NCBI RefSeq assembly: GCF_009720675.1
Contig: NZ_WNJO01000012.1
Location: 1 to 64,000 of the forward strand
Direction: 5' to 3'
Length of the DNA stretch: 64,000 nt
Origin: Secundilactobacillus folii
Lineage (GTDB): Bacteria > Bacillota > Bacilli > Lactobacillales > Lactobacillaceae
Shown piece by piece: positions 18,141-28,051 of the stretch. The notes under the pieces were generated by a model. That model saw only the letters and a list, made by a program, of their open reading frames with translations. It made no database searches and was not told where the DNA came from. The first letter of the stretch is position 1; each line of letters starts with the position of its first letter. The position numbers were made by a program, and so were the translations under genes.

Positions 18141-18174
18141 GAAAACGCCGTTCCAAAATGGGACGGCGTTTTCA
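18141..18174 (-). terminator. Terminator of the prs-amidase-peptide-binding gene run
   Basis: A 14-bp stem (18141-18154 with 18160-18173; AAAACGCCGT/ACGGCGTTTT core) right after the stop of the substrate-binding protein. The T-rich arm ends the minus transcript. Confidence 0.8.
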
Positions 18175-18183
18175 TTTTGTTAC

Positions 18184-19824
18184 TTATTTTGTCATATAAA
18201 TATCTTTGTAACCACGACTCATACCAGCCGGATTCCAAACGTAACCGTGTACGTTAGTCCGCCACAATTCTGTGGTGGAAGGCTGATAAAGTGGAACAAC
18301 TCCCTGATCTTTCATGAGGATCTTTTCGGCGTTAACCATGTCTTGATAGCGTTTCTGTGGCACATTTGCATCAGTTGTTTGTGAGGCTTGAATCAACTTA
18401 TCATAGCTACTATTTGACCAGTCACCATTGTTAGTTGGATTCCCAGTTTCTTCAAGATTCAAGAAATTGATCGGGTCCGCAAAGTCGGCACCCCATGAAG
18501 AAACAACCAAATCAAAGTTCCCACTTGATGAACGTGCCAAACGGTTCTTATTAGGAACGTTGTCAATATTAACCTTTAGTCCTGGTAACTTTTCAAACTG
18601 ATCTTGCAAGTATTGAGTGGTTGTTTTGGCTTGATCAGTATCATCACTCAACAGCGTTAGGGTCACTTTCTTTTGACCAACGGCCTTTAATCCCTGTGCC
18701 CAAAGCTTCTTAGCATTCGTAGGATTATAGGCAACGCCCTCTTTGACGTAGGCATCATTAGCAAAATCAGCCTTAGTTTTCGGATTTTGATACAGATTAG
18801 TCGAAACAAACCCCTTGGGCTGTGTCGACCCATCACGTAAAACCTTGGTTGCTAATGCCTGCTTATTGACGATCTGCGCAAGTGCCTGACGAACCTGAAC
18901 GTTTCTCAAAACTTTATCCTTTTTCTGATTCATTTGCAGATACATCATCGAGCCGCCAACAAACTTCTTAAATCCTTTGTTGTTCTGGTAACTAGGAACT
19001 TGGGTACCCTCCAATGGGGTGACATCAAGTTTCTTTTGATTATAAAGGTTCAGACCAGTACTTGGACTCTTAACAACCTGAAAATCGATCCGGTTAAGGT
19101 GCACGTGTTTCTTATCCCAGTAATTTGGATTCCGTTTTAATTCCCACGTGTTGTTAGTACCATTCCAACCGGAAATGGTAAATGGTCCGTTATTAGAAAC
19201 CGTCTTACTGCTATTCCCATACTGCTTACCATACTTATTCACAGCCGACTGCTGCTCCGGGAAGAACACTGGGAATGAAAGTAACAATTTGAAGTACGGA
19301 ACCGGGCGACTAAGGGTGACAACCAGCTTGTATTTGCTTGGTGCCTGAACACCCAAGCTGTTCGGGCTCATCTTACCCTTTTGAATCGCACTAAAGTTCT
19401 TGATACCAGCAAATAAATAAGAGTAGTTAGCTGCCGTTTTAGGGTTAGCAGTTCGTCGCCAAGAATAAACAAAATCCTTGGCGGTTACTGGTTGGCCGTT
19501 AGTCCATTTATCACTTTTACGCAAGTTAAACGTATAGACTAAACCATCCTTAGAAACGGTTGTTTTGCTGGCTAGGGCATTTTTAATTTTGGCCTTCTTG
19601 CCCAGTCGATACAGCCCCTCATTGGAATTATACAGCGCCGTTAAACTCACTGACTCAGACGCCGCGGAGTTATCAAGTGTTGAAATCGTCTCAGTGGTAC
19701 TAAGATTCAAAACTTGTTTGTCAGCCATTTGAGTTGAACTGCTACTCTGCGATTTACCGCAAGCGGCCAGTGTCAACGCCAGCGCTAGGCTGCCAATGCC
19801 GATCAATAGTTTTTTTAATGTCAT
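18184..19824 (-). CDS. Oligopeptide-binding lipoprotein (OppA family)
   Basis: A 546-residue peptide ABC-transporter substrate-binding lipoprotein. Signal peptide with lipobox LAAC, giving lipidated Cys22, then a Ser-rich linker. SBP_bac_5 signatures include FNLRKSDKWTNGQPVTAKDFVYSWRR split over about residues 108-127 and LKRNPNYWDKKHVHLNRIDF near 225. No permease or ATPase genes adjoin it, so it is an orphan binding protein that must share another Opp system. It starts 4 bp after the amidase stop (SD GGAGAATAA inside the amidase gene end), so the two are co-translated. Ligand unknown. Confidence 0.9.
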   Translation of the reverse strand: MTLKKLLIGIGSLALALTLAACGKSQSSSSTQMADKQVLNLSTTETISTLDNSAASESVSLTALYNSNEGLYRLGKKAKIKNALASKTTVSKDGLVYTFNLRKSDKWTNGQPVTAKDFVYSWRRTANPKTAANYSYLFAGIKNFSAIQKGKMSPNSLGVQAPSKYKLVVTLSRPVPYFKLLLSFPVFFPEQQSAVNKYGKQYGNSSKTVSNNGPFTISGWNGTNNTWELKRNPNYWDKKHVHLNRIDFQVVKSPSTGLNLYNQKKLDVTPLEGTQVPSYQNNKGFKKFVGGSMMYLQMNQKKDKVLRNVQVRQALAQIVNKQALATKVLRDGSTQPKGFVSTNLYQNPKTKADFANDAYVKEGVAYNPTNAKKLWAQGLKAVGQKKVTLTLLSDDTDQAKTTTQYLQDQFEKLPGLKVNIDNVPNKNRLARSSSGNFDLVVSSWGADFADPINFLNLEETGNPTNNGDWSNSSYDKLIQASQTTDANVPQKRYQDMVNAEKILMKDQGVVPLYQPSTTELWRTNVHGYVWNPAGMSRGYKDIYMTK

Positions 19825-19828
19825 TTAG

Positions 19829-21286
19829 TTATTCTCCATCCCTAATATGAAATTGTTGTGCTTGCTCAAATAATTGAGCCATCTGTAATAGTAATGGCTC
19901 ACTCCCTTTAGTAGCGGTAAATTGGATGCCAATCGGCAAACCAGCTGCTGATAGACCAGTTGGTAGGCTAATCGCTGGTTGGCCAGTGAGATTAGCCTGT
20001 TGCGTAAATGGTGAACGGGTCAAAGCTGGTAGCCACTGGTCATAGATCAATCGTTGCTGCTCCTTTGGCGCCAGATCTTCGATGCTTAACAACTGCTCGG
20101 CATGTTCGGGGGAGACCAATGGGTCATCCGCCTTTGGGGCAACGTCAGCAGTTGTTGGGGTCAGATACAGCGGGTATTGCTCATGGAATTTTGCGTAAGT
20201 ATAACCGGTTTGGTCCCAAAGTGCCAGCGTTTTGCTATATTGTGCCGCACTAATATGCCGACCGGTCACACCCAGAGCCCAAGTCAATGGCTCCACATCA
20301 TGAGCCGTAACTGGTCGTTTAAAAGCGGCTCCTAACTCATCAAACATCGCAGCCGTTTCGCCCTCATTCATAACGTAGTAACTGTTCATTAAAGCAACAC
20401 CATCAACATCCGGTGAAGCTTCCACGAGGTCAAACCCGCGGTCACTTAAAAATGATACTGCATGCATAACTGCCTCTTTTGCGGCTTGTGACACCGGTGT
20501 ACCCACCGGTGAAGTTGTCGAATAGGCAATTTGCATATGAGTTGGCAGTTGATTGAGACGCGACAAAACACTTGGGTCAAGCAGCGGCGTTTGAAAGGCC
20601 GCTGCTGGCTGCACAACTTGCATTGTATCAAGCAGTGCAGCCACGTCAGCCACAGACCGAGCCAGTGCAAAATTAATCGCTGCACCCTGCCATGAACGCC
20701 AATCACCAGGTCCAACGGGAACCCGACCACGCGTTGGCTTAAGACCGATCAAACCAGCAAAACTGGCTGGAATTCTTATCGAACCACCGCCATCGCTAGC
20801 GGCAGCAATTGGCACGATGCCACCAGCAACGCTAGCAGCCGAACCCCCACTGGAACCCCCAGGGGAGTAATTGAGATTCCAAGGATTATGTGCAATACCG
20901 TATAATTTGGAATCGGTAATATTTTTAAACCCGAATTCAGGAACGTTGGTTTCACCCACAATGATAAAACCAGCTTCCTGCAGTCGTTGTACGAAAAAAT
21001 CAGTTCTTTGTGCGACTTGACCAGCCAGCAATTTGGAACCAGAAGTGGCTGGCAGCCCCTTTAAAGCCTGACCAAGACCCTTGATCAATAGCGGCACACC
21101 CAAGAAGGGTTGACCGTGATCTTCAAGCCGATCCGCTTCCTTAAATGCCTCAGACTTTCTGATTGCCGTGACTGCATTAAGCTGTGGATTCATCTTTTCA
21201 ATTTTCGCCAGCGTAGTTTCCACAAGTTCCCGCGCTGACACTCTACCCTGTCGCACTCGGTGTGCAAGGGCTAATGCACTATCCAT
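19829..21286 (-). CDS. Amidase-signature family amidase
   Basis: A 485-residue amidase with the signature SPGGSSGGSAASVAGGIVP followed by DGGGSIRIPASFAGLIGLKPT. The Ser-cisSer-Lys triad is visible: Lys near residue 69 (LLIKG), Ser in GGSSGG and the nucleophile Ser in GGGSIR. It hydrolyses an amide substrate that I cannot name; it lacks clear GatA-specific context (no gatC/gatB). Twenty bases after prs and 4 bp before the peptide-binding lipoprotein, so an amide or peptide-derived substrate is an attractive guess only. ATG at 21286. Confidence 0.87.
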   Translation of the reverse strand: MDSALALAHRVRQGRVSARELVETTLAKIEKMNPQLNAVTAIRKSEAFKEADRLEDHGQPFLGVPLLIKGLGQALKGLPATSGSKLLAGQVAQRTDFFVQRLQEAGFIIVGETNVPEFGFKNITDSKLYGIAHNPWNLNYSPGGSSGGSAASVAGGIVPIAAASDGGGSIRIPASFAGLIGLKPTRGRVPVGPGDWRSWQGAAINFALARSVADVAALLDTMQVVQPAAAFQTPLLDPSVLSRLNQLPTHMQIAYSTTSPVGTPVSQAAKEAVMHAVSFLSDRGFDLVEASPDVDGVALMNSYYVMNEGETAAMFDELGAAFKRPVTAHDVEPLTWALGVTGRHISAAQYSKTLALWDQTGYTYAKFHEQYPLYLTPTTADVAPKADDPLVSPEHAEQLLSIEDLAPKEQQRLIYDQWLPALTRSPFTQQANLTGQPAISLPTGLSAAGLPIGIQFTATKGSEPLLLQMAQLFEQAQQFHIRDGE

Positions 21287-21305
21287 CTTGATTTTCTACT
21301 CCCAA

Positions 21306-22295
21306 CTAAGCCTGGTCGCCTTCAGCAAGGTCATCATTAACAAATAATTGACCAACACTTTGTTCCAAATAGATTCGCCGAATTGCCTGACCCATTAAAT
21401 CGCCAACCGAAATAACTTCCACCTTATCAAATTGCTTGGCAGCCGGCAGTTGAATCGAGTCCGTCACAATAACCTTTTTTAACGGTGATGTGGCCATCAG
21501 TTTGACTGCATTTTGACTAAATACCGGGTGGGTCGCAACCGCGTATATATCCTGTGCGCCGGCATCTTTCAGGGTTTGAGCTGAAATTGAAATTCGCACT
21601 GCTGTATCAATAATATCGTCAACTAAAATCGCGTTTTTACCCGCCACTGAACCGATAACTGCATCGGCCGAAGTGGTCGACTTCTTGGGATCTCGGTTAT
21701 CAATAATGGCCAGTGGCGCCTTAAGCAGTTCTGCCATCCGCCGGGCTTTGGAAACACCGGCGTGATCAGGTGATACAACCACCAAATTATCCAGTAAATG
21801 ATGCGTCACAAAGTAGTTTGCTAATAGGGGTGTGGCTTCCAAGTGATCCATTGGAATATCGAAGAACCCTTGTAACTGCGCCGCATGCAAGTCTAGTGTC
21901 ACGACTCGGTTAACCCCGTCATCTTCTAGTAATGACGCAATCAGCTTAGCTGTGATTGGCTCCCTTGAACGAGCTTTACGATCCGCTCGTGAATAACCGT
22001 AATAAGGAATCACAACAGTAATCGAATGGGCACTGGCACGGCGGACAGCATCCACCATGATCAGCAGTTCCATCAACATCGTGTTGACTGGGTCGGAAAC
22101 CGATTGAACTAAGAACACATCATCGCCACGGATACTTTCATCTACAGTAATTGAAATCTCACCATCACTAAAGTGTTTAATGGTCGCCTGGCCTAATTTA
22201 ACGCCAGCTGCGGCGGCAATTTTTTCCGCCAGGGACCGGTTTGAATTAAGTGCAAACATTTTTAATGGGTGCTTTGCTTCACTACGATTTGCCAT
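21306..22295 (-). CDS. prs: Ribose-phosphate pyrophosphokinase
   Basis: A 329-residue PRPP synthetase making 5-phosphoribosyl-1-pyrophosphate from ribose 5-phosphate and ATP, for nucleotide, His and Trp synthesis. The [24 protein letters not shown] region, [34 protein letters not shown] and the PRPP loop [11 protein letters not shown] are intact. ATG at 22295 with GGAGG. It could be one of two Prs paralogs often present in lactobacilli. It lies 54 bp after recD2, without a visible terminator. Confidence 0.94.
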   Translation of the reverse strand: MANRSEAKHPLKMFALNSNRSLAEKIAAAAGVKLGQATIKHFSDGEISITVDESIRGDDVFLVQSVSDPVNTMLMELLIMVDAVRRASAHSITVVIPYYGYSRADRKARSREPITAKLIASLLEDDGVNRVVTLDLHAAQLQGFFDIPMDHLEATPLLANYFVTHHLLDNLVVVSPDHAGVSKARRMAELLKAPLAIIDNRDPKKSTTSADAVIGSVAGKNAILVDDIIDTAVRISISAQTLKDAGAQDIYAVATHPVFSQNAVKLMATSPLKKVIVTDSIQLPAAKQFDKVEVISVGDLMGQAIRRIYLEQSVGQLFVNDDLAEGDQA

Positions 22296-22349
22296 GATTT
22301 TCCTCCACGATTTTAGCGTCTTTTCTACTCTTCAAATACTACACTAACC

Positions 22350-24860
22350 CTAATTTTTAGTAAACGATTTAGGCGTAACTTTTCCCATTCCGATCATCGG
22401 ATCGATCCGGCCACTACTGATTAGTTCCGCCGTTAAAACACCCTGGTTCAAGATGGCTGGTTCGGCGTCATCATCCGCTGATTTAGTTTCCTCATTCCCT
22501 GCTAAAGTCGCTTTTGAGGTGGCTAGTGGGCTAACTGCCGGCGTTAGTTTCTCATTGACTACTTCGGTTTGTACGTCGCTGATTGTCGCCGTCAACCGGT
22601 CAACTAAAGCCGTGTTCCGGTTTACAGACTGACGTTTAACGCTTTGTTCAAATGCAGCTTGGTCACCCAACAAGATCAGTGTTGATTTGGCTCTGGTGAC
22701 TGCTGTATACAACAAATTGCGTTGCAACATTCGCGAATACTGCATCACCATCGGCAAAATGACCATTTTAAACTGGCTGCCCTGGGCCTTATGGATTGAC
22801 GTACAGTAGGCCAACGTTAACTTATCCCATTCATTGCGTGGATAAGTCACCTCAGTCTGGTCAAAAGCCACCGTTAACTTATCTACTTTATCAGTATTAC
22901 CCTTCGCCTTGGCGAAAGTGATCCCAACGATGGAGCCAATATCACCGTTAAAAACGTTGTTCTCTGGGCTATTGACAAGGTGCAACACCTTGTCGCCGAT
23001 CCGGAATTTTTCACCGCGAAATTCAACTTCCTTTTTTCGGGTATCATTCAACGGATTCATAATTTCTTGAATAATGGTGTTCAGCCGGGTAATGCCTGCC
23101 GGGCCACGATACATCGGCGCTAAAACCTGCACGTCTTCCGCGGAAAAGCCACGTTCCTTTGCTTTACCAATGATTTGTTCGATCACTGACGGCATTTGAT
23201 AGGCATTACACCGAATAAAGGAACGGTCAGACTTATGAGCTGTAAAGTCAGCTGGCAGTCGTCCCATTTTGATATCGTGAGCTAAGGGGATGATCGACGA
23301 ATCGTCGTCCTGCCGATAAATGGTATTTAATTCCAGAGCCTTGATTCGATGACTGCTTAGCAGATCAAAGAAAACCTGCCCAGGTCCGACTGATGGCAAT
23401 TGGTCTTTATCACCAACCAGCACCACTTGCATAGAATCCGGAATGGATTTCAGCAACGTTCGAAAGAGAAAAATATCGACCATCGACATTTCGTCAATGA
23501 TTAAAAGTGAGCCCTCGATGTCCTTGGCCACAGCATCACCATTATTTTCACGTCCCGTTAATCCCAACAGACGATGAATTGTACTGGCTGGCAGTCCAGT
23601 TGTCTCACTCATCCGTTTAGCTGCCCGGCCAGTCGGCGCCGCTAGTAAAATTGGGAATGGTTTGTCCTGATACTGATTAATATCCAGTGACAGATCATGC
23701 AAGCGCGCATATAAGTTAACAATGCCATTAATGATCGTTGTTTTCCCAGTCCCAGGACCACCAGTTAGCAAGAAAACGTGGGAATTGATGGCTGATAAAA
23801 TCGCTGATTCTTGAGAGTCATCATAGGTAATGCCTAAGTTCCGTTCAACAGTTTGTATCTGTTTTTCAACTACCTCATCATTGAATTGGTCCAACGTCGA
23901 AGACTGGATGATTCGGTTCAGATGTTCTGCGGCCTGCCATTCCGCATCATACATAGTTTTTAGAAAAATTCGGTTGCCCTCACCGACGACTTTTTGCTCC
24001 TTACCCAATTCCACTAACTGATCAGCAACTAGCTGGGGATCAACAGCCGTATTTCGACTATCTTGAAGCAGCTGAATGGTTCGATTCAGCAGTGGTTCAG
24101 CACTGGTAAACGTATTGCCATCTGACATTGCCAGTTCAGTTAAACTTTGCAGTAGACCAGCTTGAATTCGCTGGGCTGAGAGCGCACCGATCCCAAGCTT
24201 TTCAGCAATTTGGTCAGCACGCTTGAAGCTCACCCCATTAATATCTTCGACTAATTGATAGGGATTTTCCTGAATCACGTTGAGTGTCTTTTCCTTATAC
24301 CGTTCAAAAATTGCGCTGGCTAAGCGACTACCAAATCCGTAGCCGTTAAGGCCAATGATAATTTGTTCCACACCATTGTTAGTGGTCAGATTATCCACCA
24401 GCGTTTGTTTCACTTCTGTTTTCAAGTTTAATGGATCTAGGACGGCGGGATCTTGATTGATGTCATCGATTGCATCCAATCCAAGTAAGGCAACGATTTT
24501 TTCGGCGGTCTTCTTACCAACCCCTGGAAATTCATCTCCCGACAAATACTGAATGATACCTTCCTTTGTTGTCGGCGCTTCGTTTTGATAGTTATCAGCC
24601 TGAAACTGCTGACCATACTTCGGATGATCGACCAAACGACCGAAGAAACGATAGGGTAACTCTTCTGCAACGTCAGCAAAATTACCCGTGACCACGATTT
24701 CATCACCGTGCCAATTCAGATTGGTAGATTGTTCCTTAACCAGTAGCACCTTATAGAAACTATCGGGGCTTTCAAAAAAAGTTGCGACAACGGTACCGAC
24801 TAACCATGATTGCTGAGGTTGCTGATCCGTGTCAAATAGGTTGATGTTTTCAGTGGCCAT
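22350..24860 (-). CDS. recD2: RecD2-type DNA helicase
   Basis: An 836-residue SF1B 5'-3' helicase, the RecBC-independent RecD2 (YrrC) family, implicated in DNA repair and replication-fork restart. Long N-terminal region with helix-hairpin-helix repeats (GVGKKTAEKI), Walker A LLTGGPGTGKTTIING near residue 365, Walker B IIDEMSM, and late motifs TSIHKAQGSQF and LYTAVTRAKSTLIL. A low-complexity C-terminal tail follows. ATG at 24860. Lies 22 bp after the TPR gene, matching the yrrB-yrrC order seen in Bacillus. Confidence 0.94.
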   Translation of the reverse strand: MATENINLFDTDQQPQQSWLVGTVVATFFESPDSFYKVLLVKEQSTNLNWHGDEIVVTGNFADVAEELPYRFFGRLVDHPKYGQQFQADNYQNEAPTTKEGIIQYLSGDEFPGVGKKTAEKIVALLGLDAIDDINQDPAVLDPLNLKTEVKQTLVDNLTTNNGVEQIIIGLNGYGFGSRLASAIFERYKEKTLNVIQENPYQLVEDINGVSFKRADQIAEKLGIGALSAQRIQAGLLQSLTELAMSDGNTFTSAEPLLNRTIQLLQDSRNTAVDPQLVADQLVELGKEQKVVGEGNRIFLKTMYDAEWQAAEHLNRIIQSSTLDQFNDEVVEKQIQTVERNLGITYDDSQESAILSAINSHVFLLTGGPGTGKTTIINGIVNLYARLHDLSLDINQYQDKPFPILLAAPTGRAAKRMSETTGLPASTIHRLLGLTGRENNGDAVAKDIEGSLLIIDEMSMVDIFLFRTLLKSIPDSMQVVLVGDKDQLPSVGPGQVFFDLLSSHRIKALELNTIYRQDDDSSIIPLAHDIKMGRLPADFTAHKSDRSFIRCNAYQMPSVIEQIIGKAKERGFSAEDVQVLAPMYRGPAGITRLNTIIQEIMNPLNDTRKKEVEFRGEKFRIGDKVLHLVNSPENNVFNGDIGSIVGITFAKAKGNTDKVDKLTVAFDQTEVTYPRNEWDKLTLAYCTSIHKAQGSQFKMVILPMVMQYSRMLQRNLLYTAVTRAKSTLILLGDQAAFEQSVKRQSVNRNTALVDRLTATISDVQTEVVNEKLTPAVSPLATSKATLAGNEETKSADDDAEPAILNQGVLTAELISSGRIDPMIGMGKVTPKSFTKN

Positions 24861-24882
24861 TTACGCCGCCCCTTTCAATCAA

Positions 24883-25626
24883 TTATTGCTGGCCTTTTTT
24901 CTTCGTTAACAGGGTTTGAATACCAGCCAAACGCGACTGACCCTTTTCGTAGTACTGCGGATCCAATTGCTTAGCAGCCTTAAAATACTCACTGGCATCA
25001 TCACCTAAAACAACTGCGGCAATTCCCCGGTCAAACTCGGCCTGGCCATTTTTCGGATCGCTTTTAAGCACCTTATCGTAGTACTTGGCAGCTTCTTGAA
25101 AACTTCCGACAGCCAGTAAATTATCGGCAATCAACTGGTTGACCTGTGGATCTTGCTGATGATTTTGAGCCGCCGTGAGGGCAAAAACTAACGCCGTTTT
25201 ATGGTCATTATTTCCCATATAGCTTTGAGACAGCATCAAATAAGCATCACTTTTTAATTGAGAGTCCTTAACCTGATTAAACTGTTCAATCGCTTTTTGA
25301 TACTCACCGGCCGCATAGTAAACATTACCCAAACCATAAGTCAAAGTATCTTTGGCATCCTGACTTTTATCGGCAAACAGTCCTAACGCCTTCATCATCA
25401 GTTCTTCAGCCTGGGAATAAGACTTAAGTTCAACCAAGAGTGCACCTAAATCATAATAGGTATGGTAATCATCGGGATGCGCATCAACAGCCTGGACGAG
25501 CTTATGCAGCAGTTTTTCGGACTTCTTTTTGTTAGCTTCTTGTTTGGCTTTATTAGCGTTTATTTGGGCTGCTTTTTGACTATCATTGGCAGCAGCAGAA
25601 CCAAGTTGTTTATCCATCTCTGTCAT
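24883..25626 (-). CDS. Tetratricopeptide repeat protein
   Basis: A 247-residue soluble protein with an acidic/Lys-rich N-terminus (about 1-42) and five to six TPR helical hairpins; DYHTYYDLGALLVELKSYSQ and YGLGNVYYAAGEYQKAIEQF are clear repeats. Likely a scaffold; partners unknown. It sits between a histidine phosphatase gene (12 bp) and recD2, like YrrB in Bacillus. ATG at 25626 with GAGGTGA upstream. Confidence 0.88.
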   Translation of the reverse strand: MTEMDKQLGSAAANDSQKAAQINANKAKQEANKKKSEKLLHKLVQAVDAHPDDYHTYYDLGALLVELKSYSQAEELMMKALGLFADKSQDAKDTLTYGLGNVYYAAGEYQKAIEQFNQVKDSQLKSDAYLMLSQSYMGNNDHKTALVFALTAAQNHQQDPQVNQLIADNLLAVGSFQEAAKYYDKVLKSDPKNGQAEFDRGIAAVVLGDDASEYFKAAKQLDPQYYEKGQSRLAGIQTLLTKKKGQQ

Positions 25627-25638
25627 GTCGTCACCTCA

Positions 25639-26298
25639 TTAAATGGTGTCTGTAGGGTCAAGTTTCCGCTTCAAGTAGTCAGTTTTATTCCAAACCACCA
25701 GTTGAAAGCTTTGACCACCATCCTTAGTCTCTAAAATTGTGGTTGACGTATTACTTAAACCGCCGCGGTCGCGAAGATGCGCCAGCGAGGTCCCAAGCAA
25801 CGCATTAATTTCTGCGTTCAAAGCGGCCCCATGACTAACAACCAAAACGTTTTGCTGATCGCCGGGGTGAGCATGAACGATTACTTGAATCGCAGGTGTC
25901 ATCCGGTCGATCAACTGCTGAAAACTTTCGCCACCAATTTCAACTGGCTGATATTCGGCCGGTCGATTGCGAAATGCATCGAATTCCTGTGGAAATTTCT
26001 CAGCTGCTTCTTTGAACAGCATGCCTTCCATTTTGCCAAGGTGAAATTCTTCCAACCGACTCAGCAAGCTGATGGCCGGTTTCCCCGGTAAATTTTTGCG
26101 CACGTTGCGGGCCGTCTCGCGAGCGCGTTTAATTGGACTGGCATAAATATGGGCGAATTTAAACTGTTTTAAATAACTAGCCGCCTGTTTGATCTCCTCA
26201 TAGCTTTCGGGAAGCAGTGGCGAGTCACCACCAGCACCTTGATAACGGGATTCTAAATTCCACTCAGTTTTGCCGTGTCTCAAAAAAAATAGTTTCAA
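25639..26298 (-). CDS. Histidine phosphatase family protein
   Basis: A 219-residue phosphoglycerate-mutase-like phosphatase. The phosphohistidine motif LRHGKTEWN is at the N-terminus, with ASPIKRARETA and VVSHGAALN supplying the other catalytic Arg and His. Cofactor-independent small-molecule phosphatase type (GpmB/PhoE-like); substrate unknown. First gene of a run continuing through TPR, recD2, prs, amidase and binding protein. ATG at 26298; predicted promoter at 26348-26376. Confidence 0.88.
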   Translation of the reverse strand: MKLFFLRHGKTEWNLESRYQGAGGDSPLLPESYEEIKQAASYLKQFKFAHIYASPIKRARETARNVRKNLPGKPAISLLSRLEEFHLGKMEGMLFKEAAEKFPQEFDAFRNRPAEYQPVEIGGESFQQLIDRMTPAIQVIVHAHPGDQQNVLVVSHGAALNAEINALLGTSLAHLRDRGGLSNTSTTILETKDGGQSFQLVVWNKTDYLKRKLDPTDTI

Positions 26299-26347
26299 TT
26301 TGTTTCCCTCTCATTAACGGTATTCTTTAAAATACTGACTAATTTCT

Positions 26348-26376
26348 ATTATGACAGGTTGACCATCAAATTCCAA
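26348..26376 (-). promoter_or_regulatory. Predicted promoter of the histidine phosphatase-recD2-prs run
   Basis: Minus strand TTGGAA (26371-26376) and CATAAT (26348-26353), 17-bp spacing. Confidence 0.45.
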
Positions 26377-26420
26377 GCTAAGAAACAGCGCTGTCAACGT
26401 TTAAACGGAATTTGGCAAAT

Positions 26421-26460
26421 AAAAAACCAACTTCGATCCATCACGGACCCAAGTCGGTTT
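26421..26460 (-). terminator. mnmA terminator
   Basis: In minus RNA AAACCGACTT pairs with AAGTTGGTTT (10 bp, one G-U) and is followed by TTTATT. Located right after the mnmA stop. Confidence 0.75.
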
Positions 26461-26473
26461 CTGAAGGTTAAAT

Positions 26474-27613
<1,140 letters not shown>

Positions 27614-27670
27614 TCATAACAGATTCTGGAGAATCTACGAGTTGAAGGTCGCAATAATCCAGTAATAGCA

Positions 27671-27699
27671 ATATTACATGCCTCATTCAACAAATGCAA
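27671..27699 (-). promoter_or_regulatory. Predicted mnmA promoter
   Basis: Minus strand TTGCAT (27694-27699) and TAATAT (27671-27676), 17-bp spacing, in the 110-bp gap after the DUF1831 gene. A short hairpin (AGATTC-N4-GAATCT) lies in the leader. Confidence 0.5.
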
Positions 27700-27708
27700 G
27701 CGTTTAGT

Positions 27709-28050
27709 CTATGCTGGTACAATGATGTCTCGCTCAGCTAAGTTTTCCATAATGTAGTGAAACTGTTCTAAAAAAGCGTCTTTTCGATCCATCTTGAAAA
27801 TATTAACTTCGCGCATACCCTTCCCCGCAACAGCTGAAAGTTTGAATCCGGAAAGGTCGGCATTAACCATCACTTTTAGTTCCACCGTTGCATTGTATGG
27901 CGACGTTGGATCTAGCGAACGTTTAAGGGTAAAATTACCGTTTTTTGACTCGATAAAGCCCACGTCACGCAGGGAAAACTTCTTGATTCCCTCACTGATC
28001 GTGTATGACTGGTCATCCCCGAGTAACTTTGATGTTCTATCAAAAGCCAT
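27709..28050 (-). CDS. DUF1831 family protein
   Basis: A 113-residue soluble protein of the DUF1831 type found in Lactobacillales, usually next to a NifS-like desulfurase. It begins MAFDRTSKLLGDDQSYTISE, and is a mixed alpha/beta protein without obvious catalytic motif. It starts one base after the stop region of the desulfurase gene (gap 1 bp), implying tight coupling. A role in sulfur transfer or amino-acid metabolism is an inference from context only. Confidence 0.8.
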   Translation of the reverse strand: MAFDRTSKLLGDDQSYTISEGIKKFSLRDVGFIESKNGNFTLKRSLDPTSPYNATVELKVMVNADLSGFKLSAVAGKGMREVNIFKMDRKDAFLEQFHYIMENLAERDIIVPA

Positions 28051-28051
28051 G

